DNA of 64,000 nt from assembly GCA_017745075.1 (NCBI GenBank), contig JAGIAD010000006.1, forward strand, positions 62,001 through 126,000. The letters are read 5' to 3'. Below, piece by piece: positions 28,953 to 37,547 of this stretch; position 1 is the stretch's first letter, and each line of letters starts with the position of its first letter. The notes under the pieces are model-generated. The model was not told the origin of the DNA and did no database searches. It worked only from the letters and a program-made list of their open reading frames with translations. Made by a program: the position numbers and the translations under genes. The stretch is from Sphingobacteriaceae bacterium (GTDB taxonomy: Bacteria; Bacteroidota; Bacteroidia; Sphingobacteriales; Sphingobacteriaceae).

Positions 28953-29101
28953 GGGTTTCTGCACTTTACAAACCTCACAAATGAAAAACTGCTTTGGCCA
29001 CCTAGCCACGGTTGAAGCGTTACCCTGCAGGAACGAGGCAGCGAAGCGTATAAGCGAAAAACGGGATGAAACTTGCTGTTTTGCACCAGCATTGCGCTCC
29101 C
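28953..29101. repeat. ~150-bp direct repeat, copy B
   Basis: Second copy of the element at 28507, in the same orientation and 446 bases away. Minus-strand frames opening MLVQNSKF in both copies fall out of register after about 20 codons, so conservation is at DNA level. Confidence 0.9.
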
Positions 29102-29240
29102 TACAAAAAAATGATTTTAGGATTAGGAAATCAGCAGCCAGTAGCTCTTTGCGGTGTACTATAAGCCTTATGCGCTAAAAATGAAAGAAAGTATTTTTAC
29201 CCAATCGGCCGGTGCTTCACCGACCGATATAGAATTTTAC

Positions 29241-30089
29241 TTATTTTTTAGCCTCGGTCAAAAGTTCGGAGTTTAAACGTACATATTCATCAACTTTTTG
29301 GGCTTTTGCAGCATCTATTCCTTGCTGTGCAGTAACTGTTGCGCCTGCTTTATCGCCCATTTTTAACTGTATACGGCCTTTCCATAGCTTAAACCATGGT
29401 GCCTTTGGATCTGATTTTTCTGCTTCCGTCATCCATTCTAAAGCCTGTTTTAAATCTTTTCCATGTTGAAAATAATACTGGGCAGCTGCGAAATATGGTT
29501 TCTTTTCACCTTTCATTGCCTCAGCAATATTGGCCATTACTTTTTCGTCAATTGAAGTAGTAATATTTATGGCATAGGCACTGTTCTCCCACATCATATT
29601 TAATTGTGCAGATGTTTCACCAACAGCCGAGAATTGCATGGTTAAAGTTTCTACTTTATCTTTTAAAGCTGTTGTTTTTACTTTTACGCGAAGTACATCA
29701 TCACTTTCCTTATATTCATATGCGCCCCATTGATCGGCAGTTTTGTTAAAAATAACGGTCCATTCGTCTTTACCCGGGATACTGAACAGCCCATATTCAC
29801 CTGCAGGTAAATCTTTGCCCTCAATTTTAACGGCATCGGTAAATTTAATGCGTGTAGCTGCATTTGCGCCGTTACGCCAAACGACACCCAAGGGTTCCAT
29901 ACCGCCAAAAATTTTGCGGCCTTTAACATTGGGGCGGGAGTAGGTTAACGTTATTTTGCCCAATCCAAAATCCTGGATAATGGTTTGGCCGCTGCTGGCC
30001 TGTGGAAACTTGGCTTCCTGGGCATTTGCAAAATCTGCTGCACCCAAAAGTGCCACAAACAGTAACACTGATTTGATCGATAATTTCAT
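29241..30089 (-). CDS. Secreted DUF2911 protein with TPR-like C terminus
   Basis: A 282-residue protein with a signal peptide (VLLFVALLGAADFANAQ) and a DUF2911 domain over about residues 25-165 (LTYSRPNVKGRKIFGGMEPLGVVWRNGANAAT and DLPAGEYGLFSIPGKDEWTVIFNK). The C-terminal third is helical with tetratricopeptide-like units (ALEWMTEAEKSDPKAPWFKLWKGRIQLKMGDKAGA). DUF2911 proteins are frequent in Bacteroidota and have no established function. I start at 30089, where the signal peptide begins, rather than 30125. Confidence 0.87.
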   Translation of the reverse strand: MKLSIKSVLLFVALLGAADFANAQEAKFPQASSGQTIIQDFGLGKITLTYSRPNVKGRKIFGGMEPLGVVWRNGANAATRIKFTDAVKIEGKDLPAGEYGLFSIPGKDEWTVIFNKTADQWGAYEYKESDDVLRVKVKTTALKDKVETLTMQFSAVGETSAQLNMMWENSAYAINITTSIDEKVMANIAEAMKGEKKPYFAAAQYYFQHGKDLKQALEWMTEAEKSDPKAPWFKLWKGRIQLKMGDKAGATVTAQQGIDAAKAQKVDEYVRLNSELLTEAKK

Positions 30090-30149
30090 TGCTTTGTTGT
30101 TTTTGGTTTTCACGAATTTACGCAATTCGTGCCGACTTTAGCAAGAGTT

Positions 30150-30670
30150 TTAGTGCGTCAGCTGGATCAATTGATCTTTTCTGAATCCAAAAATAAGTTC
30201 GTCAAAATATTCACCATTTTTAAAAATAGTGCCTTTTAGTTCTGCCTCGAAAATAAACTCCGATTTTTTCAGAACCCGTTGAGAGGCGAGGTTAGTATGC
30301 GCAGTACGGGCAAAAATCCGTTCAATATCGAAAGTATCGAAACCATATTGGAGCATTTCTTTTATGGCCAGTGGAACAATGCCTTTTCCCAAAAATCTTC
30401 AGCAATCCAGTAGCCGATTTCTGCATTTTTACTATAAATATCGGCCAATTGATGCACCCCTATTGATCCAATTACCTCGCCATTTAATACAATGGCTTTG
30501 ATTTGTAACGGATCATGACTCAATGCCAGCCGGATAAAAGCTTCTCCATCTTTTTTCTCGTAAGGGAAGGGGAACTTATTGGTCAGGTATTTAGAAATAT
30601 TAAAATTATTGGCATGCTTAACTAAATTTTCAATATCACTTGGTTGGTAAGGGCGTAAAATTAATTGCAT
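30150..30670 (-). pseudogene. GNAT N-acetyltransferase gene with a one-base frameshift
   Basis: The N-terminal part (from 30670, starting MQLILRPYQPSDIENLVKHA) and the C-terminal part (ending at 30150) are in different frames and together make one RimJ-type acetyltransferase of about 173 residues. The first frame runs IGYWIAEDFWEKALFHWP and stops; the second reads GKGIVPLAIKEMLQYGF, which is exactly the acetyl-CoA-binding continuation expected after DFW. Adding one G to the GGG run near 30380 restores the frame. It is either a real frameshift or a homopolymer error. The intact protein would acetylate an amino group of an unknown substrate. Confidence 0.85.
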
Positions 30671-30745
30671 TGCTTTAAAATTTTATAGGGATGTGATAAG
30701 GTTGTAACTTTTTATTAAAAATAAAGTCAGAAATGAAATGTCTTT

Positions 30746-31378
30746 ATGTTACACTTCAATCAGTTTGAAAAATCTTATTCAGGCCATCTTGTTTTAAAGA
30801 TAGCTAATATTAAGCTTCCTCAGGGTATTTTTTGGATAAAAGGGAGCAATGGCTCTGGTAAAAGTACACTGTTGAAGGCAATTGCCGGAATACTGTCTTT
30901 TGAAGGCGATATTGCAATTGGCACAATTTATTTGAAAAATCACGGTGTTGCGTACCGGAAACTCGTCAATTTTGCGGCAGCTGAACCCTTATTCCCCGAA
31001 TTTTTAAGTGGTGCGGAAATGATCGGTCTTTTTGCAAAAGCGAAAGGTGCAAGTATTGATCAGGCAGAAACGATGCTCAACGAAATGGGTATGAAAGATT
31101 ATGTACATAACCCTTTAAGTTCCTATTCAAGCGGGATGTTGAAAAAACTTTCGCTCGTACTGGCTTTTTTAGGAAAACCCAAACTGATTTTACTGGATGA
31201 ACCTTTAAATACCATCGATGCAGAATCTCTTGATATATTATACCACTGGATCAATCGAAAACATAAGGAAGAGGGCATCAGTTTTCTTTTATCCTCGCAT
31301 CAGTCATTGGATGAGGTAAAACTACCCGGACTCAAGCAAATAAATATCAACGATAAAAAATTAATTCTGAATTTTTAA
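30746..31378 (+). CDS. ABC transporter ATP-binding protein
   Basis: A 210-residue stand-alone nucleotide-binding subunit. Walker A is GSNGSGKST, the signature is YSSGMLKKLS (a divergent LSGGQ) and Walker B is LILLDEPLNTID. Its stop codon overlaps the start of the next gene (TAATG), so it is translationally coupled to the membrane protein encoded at 31378. Together they would form a small ABC-2-like exporter or a membrane-remodelling pair such as those linked to bacteriocin immunity or gliding. The substrate is unknown. Confidence 0.9.
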   Translation: MLHFNQFEKSYSGHLVLKIANIKLPQGIFWIKGSNGSGKSTLLKAIAGILSFEGDIAIGTIYLKNHGVAYRKLVNFAAAEPLFPEFLSGAEMIGLFAKAKGASIDQAETMLNEMGMKDYVHNPLSSYSSGMLKKLSLVLAFLGKPKLILLDEPLNTIDAESLDILYHWINRKHKEEGISFLLSSHQSLDEVKLPGLKQININDKKLILNF

Positions 31379-32505
31379 TGCTGCAGCTTTCAAACCTGGC
31401 TTTAAGAAAAATATTTGTAGATGGATTTTACCGTATCCATGCGGGCATGCTGGTATTTGTTTTCGTTATGTTAATCAGTTATTGTTTGTTCATTAACACT
31501 TTAGGCACAGTTATGCCTGATCAGATTGATTTTTGGCAGTTTTTCTTTACCATCAGTTTGGTGAGCAATCCGTTAATTATGGCTTTTTATCTGTTTGCGA
31601 GTGTGCTGTATGCGTATAAAGGCATGCAATATGTAGTTGGCCAGTTTGCTTTGCCACAACACGAGTTTTTGTATTACAGTTTTACGGCATCGTCTAAAAA
31701 AGAGCAGTTTAAAACCTGGTGCATTATACAGGCTTATTTATTTATCCCGGTTTTGTGTTATACCCTCTATGCCAGTATAATCGGACTTGTATTCGGTTAT
31801 TATCTTATTTCCATCTGCATTTGGTGTTTCCAGCTATTGCTCATGATGGGCTGCGCTTATATCAGCCTGAAAGAAAATAACCGGCTGGTAACAAGCAATA
31901 AATACAATTGGCTGATGCGGATTAGCAGAAAATGGGATAAACCATTGTTTTTATTGTACTGTTTTCAGGTTTTCAACCAATCAAAGTTGGCTTATTTATT
32001 AACGAAACTGCTTTCTTGGGTATTGATCTCCAGCGTATTTATGCTTTTTTCTGATATTAAGGATAATTCTGGGCTATTAATGCTCATTACTTCCTGTATT
32101 GTTGTGGCGCATGTGGTACTTATCTACCAGGAGCGAGTTTTTAACGACCGGTATTTATCTTTCTTACCCAATTTTCCGTTCCCCAAAGCAAAAGTGTTTT
32201 TTAGCTTTGGCTTAAACTATCTCATTTTATTATTACCAGAAATATGTTGGATATCTACCCGCTTTGGATTGATAACTTCGCTCGGGTTGATTGCATTTGC
32301 TTTTTCAGCGATCCTTTTATTTAGAAGCTTGCTTTTGCTGGATAGGATACAGATTAAAGGATTTTTGATACGGATTTTTAGCTTGTTTTTCCTTTTTTAT
32401 GTCGTTATTATATTTGGATTAGGCTTAATACTCATTCCGATAAATATTGTTGCGGCATGGGTAGTGTTTAAGGGAAATTATTTGAATGATCGTGCTTTAA
32501 ATTAA
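31378..32505 (+). CDS. Multi-span membrane protein, probable ABC permease partner
   Basis: A 375-residue integral membrane protein with about eight to ten hydrophobic helices. It has no signal peptide and no family motif that I recognise. The coupled ATPase gene immediately upstream (one-base overlap) is the main reason to call it a permease. Length and topology resemble ABC-2-type permeases of unknown substrate in Bacteroidota. A roughly 80-residue hydrophilic section around 170-195 (KENNRLVTSNKYNWLMRIS) may be a cytoplasmic coupling loop. Confidence 0.65.
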   Translation: MLQLSNLALRKIFVDGFYRIHAGMLVFVFVMLISYCLFINTLGTVMPDQIDFWQFFFTISLVSNPLIMAFYLFASVLYAYKGMQYVVGQFALPQHEFLYYSFTASSKKEQFKTWCIIQAYLFIPVLCYTLYASIIGLVFGYYLISICIWCFQLLLMMGCAYISLKENNRLVTSNKYNWLMRISRKWDKPLFLLYCFQVFNQSKLAYLLTKLLSWVLISSVFMLFSDIKDNSGLLMLITSCIVVAHVVLIYQERVFNDRYLSFLPNFPFPKAKVFFSFGLNYLILLLPEICWISTRFGLITSLGLIAFAFSAILLFRSLLLLDRIQIKGFLIRIFSLFFLFYVVIIFGLGLILIPINIVAAWVVFKGNYLNDRALN

Positions 32506-32551
32506 TTGTCTTACGATAACCTGAATTAACAGTAAGAGCATTTGTATTTGA

Positions 32552-32943
32552 TTATGTCTCAATTAATTCCAGATCAGTAATTCTTTCGAAGTGTTTTTTA
32601 TTAAGTGTAGCAATTTTTATTTTTCTGGCTAATGCTGTTGCTCCAATAAAAATATCAGGAATTTCAATCAAACTGTTTTTCTTTTTGAGCTCCTTTGTAA
32701 TTTTTATGGCAATATCATTTGCTGTCTTATCAAAAGGAAGTATAGTTACCCGGCCGAAAAAATCTTTCCAAAAATCAACTTCCTCTGCTTTTGCACCAAT
32801 CATAATCTCATATTCAGTAATAATAGAGACCGCAAAAGCTTATAAACTTTGGTTAACCGATAGAATGTACTTTTCTCTTTTGTTCGTTTTCGATAAAAAT
32901 CAATTAAAATAGATGTATCCAAGCAAACTACTTCGTTCTCCAT
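32552..32943 (-). pseudogene. VapC-like PIN-domain toxin gene with a one-base frameshift
   Basis: From ATG 32943 the minus strand reads MENEVVCLDTSILIDFYRKR, a classic PIN N terminus with the first catalytic Asp, but then runs out of frame and stops. A second frame from about 32855 reads FAVSIITEYEIMIGAKAEE and ends at 32552 with IPDIFIGATALARKIKIATLNKKHFERI, holding the other acidic residues. Adding one A to the AA at about 32860 joins them into a ~130-residue VapC-type ribonuclease. The start overlaps the antitoxin stop by 16 bases. As sequenced, the toxin is dead. Confidence 0.85.
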
Positions 32944-33164
32944 GAATTGAAGTTTTTTCTATTTGCCTGGTGTTGCTTGTACTGCTCTTCATTCATTATA
33001 GGACCTTTGAGCAAAAATTCCTGAAAATCAGATAAGTCATTTGATGCTTTTTGTTCAATAAACTCCTCATTTAAAACTGATTTTAATTGTTTTATTTTTG
33101 CTGCAGGAAGTTTTTTTATCGCTGCAAGCAATTGTTCATAACCTATGTCGATTGTTATTCCCAT
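32928..33164 (-). CDS. Putative antitoxin of a VapBC-like pair
   Basis: A 78-residue protein, helical and charged, opening MGITIDIGYEQLLAAIKKLP and ending KNFNSWRTK. It directly precedes and overlaps the PIN-domain toxin gene, the usual order for VapBC modules. It does not show an obvious AbrB, MetJ-Arc or Phd motif. The C-terminal third, which would wrap the toxin, contains a KGPIMNEEQYKQHQANRKNF stretch. Assignment rests mainly on position and size. Confidence 0.78.
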   Translation of the reverse strand: MGITIDIGYEQLLAAIKKLPAAKIKQLKSVLNEEFIEQKASNDLSDFQEFLLKGPIMNEEQYKQHQANRKNFNSWRTK

Positions 33165-33269
33165 ATATCAAAAATACAAAATATTAAAAATTTAATCAAG
33201 TTGCTGATTTTTAGTATACTTAATCTAGATACTAATCTTAAAGCACTTTTAAAGACGCACTTTTTGTTT

Positions 33270-34679
33270 TTACTTCAGTTCATCCAGTACCCTGAATAAT
33301 TTCTTATTGATGCCACTGCCACTATAATTATTGATATTGATTACTACCACATATTTGTTTCCAGCGGTATCCGTATGGTAACCTGCAAAGGCCGATACGT
33401 CATTTATGGTTCCGCTTTTAATTTTCATGCCATTATATTCAGGCAATGCTTTGTAATAATCAGCAAACCAGCTTTCTTTTTGGATCTGGAAAAGTATAGC
33501 CGCCATTGCTGAGGTTGTGATTCGGTCGCCTGGGGAGAGCCCACTGCCGTCTATAATATTCAATGCCGTTCTATCAATGCCTTTATCAGCCCAAAAGTTG
33601 ATTTCAGTTTCGGCACCTTTACCTGTGGTGCCTGCTTTGCCTGATTTTATGGCAATCGTTTTTAAATATGATTCGCCATATAAATTGATACTTTTCTTTA
33701 AAAACCAATAGGTCATTTCGCTTAAAGAGGGCGAACTGATGGTGCTTATTTTCTGTGTAACCGAAGGAATAACCTGATTGTTCAGGCTCATTAACCTTGC
33801 CGTTGTGGCCTGCTGACCGGTTGAAATCCCCAGCCTTTTCAAAGTATCCTGTAAACGGTAAGCACAATCAAAAGCAGGGTCGGGGAGCGCTACAGAAATG
33901 CCTGTTTTGGCAATACCGATTCCCCAGCTTCCACGAAGGTAAGCAACATTGCTATAAGGCGGAAGAAAAGCATAACTTCTATCACCTGTACCAGCTGCAC
34001 CTGTTTTTAGTTCATTTACCAGCTGCACATAGGGCGTTGCGGGGACAGTTTTTATAATCTTTACTTCATCTGCTGTGCTGCTACCCGGTTTTAGATGGAT
34101 ATCGAACTGATTTTCACGCCAGGCCAGGCCAGAAGTTCCTGCCCCGTAATAATTGCCAATATCCTGCCAAACCCAGCCCTCGGGCGTAGTCTGCGTACCG
34201 AAAATGCGGTCGTCGCCAATTATACTACCTTCAATTTTTTTGATGCCCGCCGATTTTATAGCAGCGACCCATTGCGTTAAAACGGTATTTTCTTTGTTTT
34301 GATAACGCCAGGAACCTAAGGTCGGGTCGCCACTGCCGATTATTATTAAATTTCCCTTTAATGTTCCATCAGGAGTAACGGTACCGGTGTAGGCCAGGGT
34401 AGTCTGAAACTGAAAATCTTTTCCTAAAATGCTGAAAGCTGTTGCCGCAGTAATGGTTTTTAGCGTTGAAGCGGTGGCCAAACCGATCTGTTCATTTTTG
34501 GCGTAAAGCGTTTTACCCGTATTGGCATCCAAAACGCAAAGCGAAACAATAGCATGTTTTGCCTGTTCGTCGTTCAATAAATTGTTAAAAGCTTTTTCGA
34601 TATTTTGAATCCTGTTTTGGGCAAAGCTTTGGGTAAAGGAAATAGACAGGAGGATAAAAAGAAGTTTTAAAAATTTCAT
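33270..34679 (-). CDS. dacB: D-alanyl-D-alanine carboxypeptidase / endopeptidase (PBP4 type)
   Basis: A class C penicillin-binding protein of the DacB/PBP4 family (peptidase S13), which trims and cleaves peptidoglycan stem peptides in the periplasm. A signal peptide is followed by the SxxK motif Ser71-Thr-Leu-Lys74, the SxN motif in KKSINLYGES and the KSGT motif in MKIKSGTINDVSAFAGY. The large insertion between the first and second motif (about residues 80-300) is usual for this family. I place the start at 34679, where the signal sequence begins. It seems to be transcribed alone. Confidence 0.93.
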   Translation of the reverse strand: MKFLKLLFILLSISFTQSFAQNRIQNIEKAFNNLLNDEQAKHAIVSLCVLDANTGKTLYAKNEQIGLATASTLKTITAATAFSILGKDFQFQTTLAYTGTVTPDGTLKGNLIIIGSGDPTLGSWRYQNKENTVLTQWVAAIKSAGIKKIEGSIIGDDRIFGTQTTPEGWVWQDIGNYYGAGTSGLAWRENQFDIHLKPGSSTADEVKIIKTVPATPYVQLVNELKTGAAGTGDRSYAFLPPYSNVAYLRGSWGIGIAKTGISVALPDPAFDCAYRLQDTLKRLGISTGQQATTARLMSLNNQVIPSVTQKISTISSPSLSEMTYWFLKKSINLYGESYLKTIAIKSGKAGTTGKGAETEINFWADKGIDRTALNIIDGSGLSPGDRITTSAMAAILFQIQKESWFADYYKALPEYNGMKIKSGTINDVSAFAGYHTDTAGNKYVVVININNYSGSGINKKLFRVLDELK

Positions 34680-34778
34680 TTGTGATGATATGTTAATCAC
34701 TAAATTATATATAATTCGGTGATTATAATCTCTTTTTTATATATAATTAGCGATTACGACCACTGAATGATATGATTG

Positions 34779-35393
34779 TTACCCATTGAATAACCTGTTG
34801 CGCTTAATTTCCTTCCCCTGTCTTAATCTTATTGCATGATAAATAGTGGGTACATCATTTGTCCATTTTTTGAGGGTGAAAACAATGGCAAGAATTTCTA
34901 ATCTGGTGGTTAGGCCTATCCATAAACAAATTTCAAATAATACTACTGATTCGCAATGAACCGTAACTTCGACTAAGGTGGCGAATATGGTCAACGTCCA
35001 GATTTTAGCACCTATAGAATGTGTAGCAATTTCTTTTTTAAATTTGATATAGCTTAACGCATAGGTTGAAGCTTCAAAAGCACCAAGAATAATCAGTTTT
35101 ACCAGGTTGGTTTTAAAAAAATCAGGACATTGTATATAAGTAGCAGCAGCTACCGAAATAAAAAATACCTGATCAATTCCAGAGTCTAAACGCCTTAATT
35201 TTTCTGAGGAGCTATTGAGCCTGCGGGCAATAATGCCATCAAAAACATCTGTTAACAAACCAACTGTCAATAAGGTGATGGCTAGAAATGAATAGTGGTT
35301 AACATGGAAAACGCTCAATAAAATAATTCCAAAGCCAATTAGCAACCTCGAATAAATTAAAGCTATGGGGATGTGTTTCATGTCAGAGCGCAT
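34779..35393 (-). CDS. CDP-alcohol phosphatidyltransferase family protein
   Basis: A 204-residue inner-membrane enzyme of the CDP-alcohol phosphotransferase fold, with about six helices. The active-site motif is D-V-F-D-G-I-I-A-R, then eight residues, then L-R-R-L-D-S-G-I-D. All four metal-binding Asp are present but the second motif glycine is Leu. Members make phosphatidyl-glycerophosphate, -serine, -inositol or related lipids; which one is unknown. A second ATG at 35381 is also possible. The terminator of the upstream asd gene ends only a few bases before this start. Confidence 0.85.
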   Translation of the reverse strand: MRSDMKHIPIALIYSRLLIGFGIILLSVFHVNHYSFLAITLLTVGLLTDVFDGIIARRLNSSSEKLRRLDSGIDQVFFISVAAATYIQCPDFFKTNLVKLIILGAFEASTYALSYIKFKKEIATHSIGAKIWTLTIFATLVEVTVHCESVVLFEICLWIGLTTRLEILAIVFTLKKWTNDVPTIYHAIRLRQGKEIKRNRLFNG

Positions 35394-35398
35394 AAAAA

Positions 35399-35425
35399 AG
35401 CCCCCCGGTTTTACATCGGGGGGCT
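35399..35425 (-). terminator. Intrinsic terminator after asd
   Basis: On the minus strand AGCCCCCCG pairs with CGGGGGGCT and runs into TTTTTT at 35394-35399, ending just before the next gene's ATG. Confidence 0.92.
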
Positions 35426-35438
35426 GTAGTATTTTTGA

Positions 35439-36428
35439 TTAAACCAGTTCTTTCTGAACCAGGTATTCGGCAATCTGAACGGCATTGGTTGCTGCGCCTT
35501 TACGTAAGTTATCGGCCACTATCCAAAGGTTTAACGCTTTAGGGGCTGATTCGTCTCTACGGATACGGCCTACAAAAACCTCATCTTTCTCGTGGGCATC
35601 TTTAGGCATTGGGTATTTTAAGTTAGCCACATCATCAACAACAATTACACCTGGTGCTTTTTCTAGAATGCTGCGCACTTCGGCTAAATCGAAATCATTT
35701 TCAAATTCAATATTTACTGATTCTGAATGACCACCCATTACCGGGATACGAACAGTGGTAGCGGTAACTTTAATGCTGTCGTCGCTCATGATTTTGTTCG
35801 TTTCCTTAACCATTTTCATTTCTTCTTTAGTATATCCGTTATCTGTGAAAATGTCGATATGCGGAAGAACATTCAAGTCTATTTCGTAAGGATAAGCCTT
35901 AGGGCCATCAATACCTTTACGTTCGTTCATTAACTGTTCTACTGCTTTAACGCCTGTACCGGTAACCGATTGGTAAGTAGAAACAACTACACGTTTAATT
36001 TTGTATTTATCGTGCAAAGGTTTTAAAACCACCACCATCTGGATGGTAGAACAGTTAGGGTTGGCAATAATTTTATTGTCAATAGAAAGCTCGTGTGCAT
36101 TCACTTCCGGTACCACCAATTTAATGGCAGGGTCCATTCTCCATGCAGAAGAATTATCGATAACAGTTGCTCCTGCTTCTTTAAAACGTGGGGCATGCTC
36201 CAATGAAGTATTTCCACCTGCTGAAAACAAAGCGATATCTGGTTTCATGCTGATTGCAGTATCCATGCTAACAATTGGGAACTTCTTACCCTTAAAAGTA
36301 ATTTCCTTACCAACACTCTTTTCTGATGCTACGGGAATCAACTCTGTTAAAGGGAAATTTCTTTCCTCCAATACTTTTAACATGACAGTGCCCACCAATC
36401 CGGTGGCACCCACTACTGCTACTTTCAT
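35439..36428 (-). CDS. asd: Aspartate-semialdehyde dehydrogenase
   Basis: The second step from aspartate to lysine/diaminopimelate, methionine and threonine: NADPH-dependent reduction of aspartyl phosphate. The N-terminal Rossmann motif GATGLVGTVML and the catalytic Cys126 in NPNCSTIQMVV are intact, as are the substrate-binding SYQSVTGTG-type segment (VVSTYQSVTGTGVKAVEQL) and the GGHSESVNIEFE strand with the conserved His. The length of 329 matches bacterial enzymes. The strong terminator immediately downstream suggests a single-gene unit. Confidence 0.97.
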   Translation of the reverse strand: MKVAVVGATGLVGTVMLKVLEERNFPLTELIPVASEKSVGKEITFKGKKFPIVSMDTAISMKPDIALFSAGGNTSLEHAPRFKEAGATVIDNSSAWRMDPAIKLVVPEVNAHELSIDNKIIANPNCSTIQMVVVLKPLHDKYKIKRVVVSTYQSVTGTGVKAVEQLMNERKGIDGPKAYPYEIDLNVLPHIDIFTDNGYTKEEMKMVKETNKIMSDDSIKVTATTVRIPVMGGHSESVNIEFENDFDLAEVRSILEKAPGVIVVDDVANLKYPMPKDAHEKDEVFVGRIRRDESAPKALNLWIVADNLRKGAATNAVQIAEYLVQKELV

Positions 36429-36627
36429 TTTAAATTTTAATTATTTTTTATTAAACATTTGATGTAAGCCCAAATATGCTAAAAATTAAGCTTATATCCC
36501 CATTGTTACCAATTTAATTTGCTTTTAATGGCAGAAATATTATTTTTTCAATAAATAATATGGTTTTTTGAAGAAAACACAATAGGCTAAGAAATGGAGC
36601 AGCTTTAAGGCCGGAAAGGGGAGAATA

Positions 36628-36656
36628 AACCTTGCAGGAGATTAACCTGCAAGGTT
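36628..36656 (-). terminator. Hairpin at the end of the sugar-oxidation operon
   Basis: AACCTTGCAGG and CCTGCAAGGTT are perfect inverted arms with a 7-base loop, 10 bases beyond the last stop codon of the cluster. The following minus-strand bases (TATTCTCC) form only a weak T-tract. Confidence 0.65.
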
Positions 36657-36665
36657 GAGGAAAGT

Positions 36666-37538
36666 TTATATCAGGTTTGCTTTGATGTAATCGCAGCTGG
36701 TTTTGATAGAACCGATCGGGTCGGGTTTGTAATTGGTTTCGTGCTCTACAAAGAAGTGCTGCATGCCCGAAAGTTTTGCCTGCGCAAAAATGCTTTTGAA
36801 ATCAATAGTACCATTGCCCACTTCGGTATTCCATTCTGGTTTGGCTTTGTCCATATCTTTAACATGCCACATCGGGAAACGGCCCGGGTACTTTTTAAAT
36901 AAAGCTAATGGATCATTGCCTGAACGTACAACCCAATACAGATCCATTTCAAAATTGACTAAATTTTTGTCAGTTTCACTTAAGTAAACATCATAGCCGG
37001 TGGTACCATCCAATTTTTTAAATTCAAAATCGTGGTTGTGGTAGGCAAATTTTAAGCCCGATGCTTTGGCAATTTCGGCAACTTTGTTAAAAGCTTCAGC
37101 AGTTTTCTTAAAGCCATCCACACCTTTGCTCGTATCTACGTGTGCACCAGCAATGGTAAAGAATTTACCACCAATAGCTGCTGAAGATTCGATATCTGCT
37201 TTTAATTTATCAGTTTTGCCTGTTTTTAAAAAATCATCCATTCCATAATGACCGCTTGGTGCTTTTAAACCATTGGCATTAAGTAATGTTTTAAATTCTT
37301 TTGGTGTTAAGCCCCAAAATTTTCCGTTGGAAAAGCCATAAGTTTCAACTTCCTTGTACCCGGCTTGTGCTACTTTTTCAATAACGCCTTTTACATCTTT
37401 TGGCAATTCGCCGCGTAAGGAGTATAGTTGAAGGCCAACATTTTTACTGGCTTTATCAAAAGCAAAAGACGGGATTAAGAATGCTGCCCCGGCAGCTAAT
37501 CCGGCTTGTTTTAAGAATGTTCTTCTTGAATTCATCAT
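36666..37538 (-). CDS. Exported TIM-barrel sugar isomerase/epimerase-like protein (paralogue 1)
   Basis: A 290-residue xylose-isomerase-like TIM barrel (AP endonuclease 2 superfamily) with a twin-arginine-like leader (SRRTFLKQAGLAAGAAFL). Candidate metal ligands are the Glu of KEVETYGF, the His pair in AYHNHDFEF, the Asp of NFEMDLYWV, the His of MWHVKDMDK and the Glu of FVEHE. It is closely similar to its neighbour at 37548 and to 48347, sharing the FWGLTPKEFK and GLKAPSGHYG segments. It is the last gene of the minus-strand cluster that begins at 48066. It probably isomerises or epimerises a keto-sugar or cleaves a 3-keto-glycoside; the exact reaction is unknown. Confidence 0.88.
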   Translation of the reverse strand: MMNSRRTFLKQAGLAAGAAFLIPSFAFDKASKNVGLQLYSLRGELPKDVKGVIEKVAQAGYKEVETYGFSNGKFWGLTPKEFKTLLNANGLKAPSGHYGMDDFLKTGKTDKLKADIESSAAIGGKFFTIAGAHVDTSKGVDGFKKTAEAFNKVAEIAKASGLKFAYHNHDFEFKKLDGTTGYDVYLSETDKNLVNFEMDLYWVVRSGNDPLALFKKYPGRFPMWHVKDMDKAKPEWNTEVGNGTIDFKSIFAQAKLSGMQHFFVEHETNYKPDPIGSIKTSCDYIKANLI

Positions 37539-37547
37539 TTAAAAAAA

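Noticed and set aside
28462..29178. Short frames (MLVQNSKF... and others) in the eno to DUF2911 gap
   Set aside because: They arise from the ~150-bp direct repeat; the two copies lose register with each other after about 20 codons, so they are not a conserved protein.
33087..33299. A 70-codon plus-strand frame opposite the antitoxin
   Set aside because: It is antisense to the antitoxin gene, AT-rich and overlaps the end of dacB.
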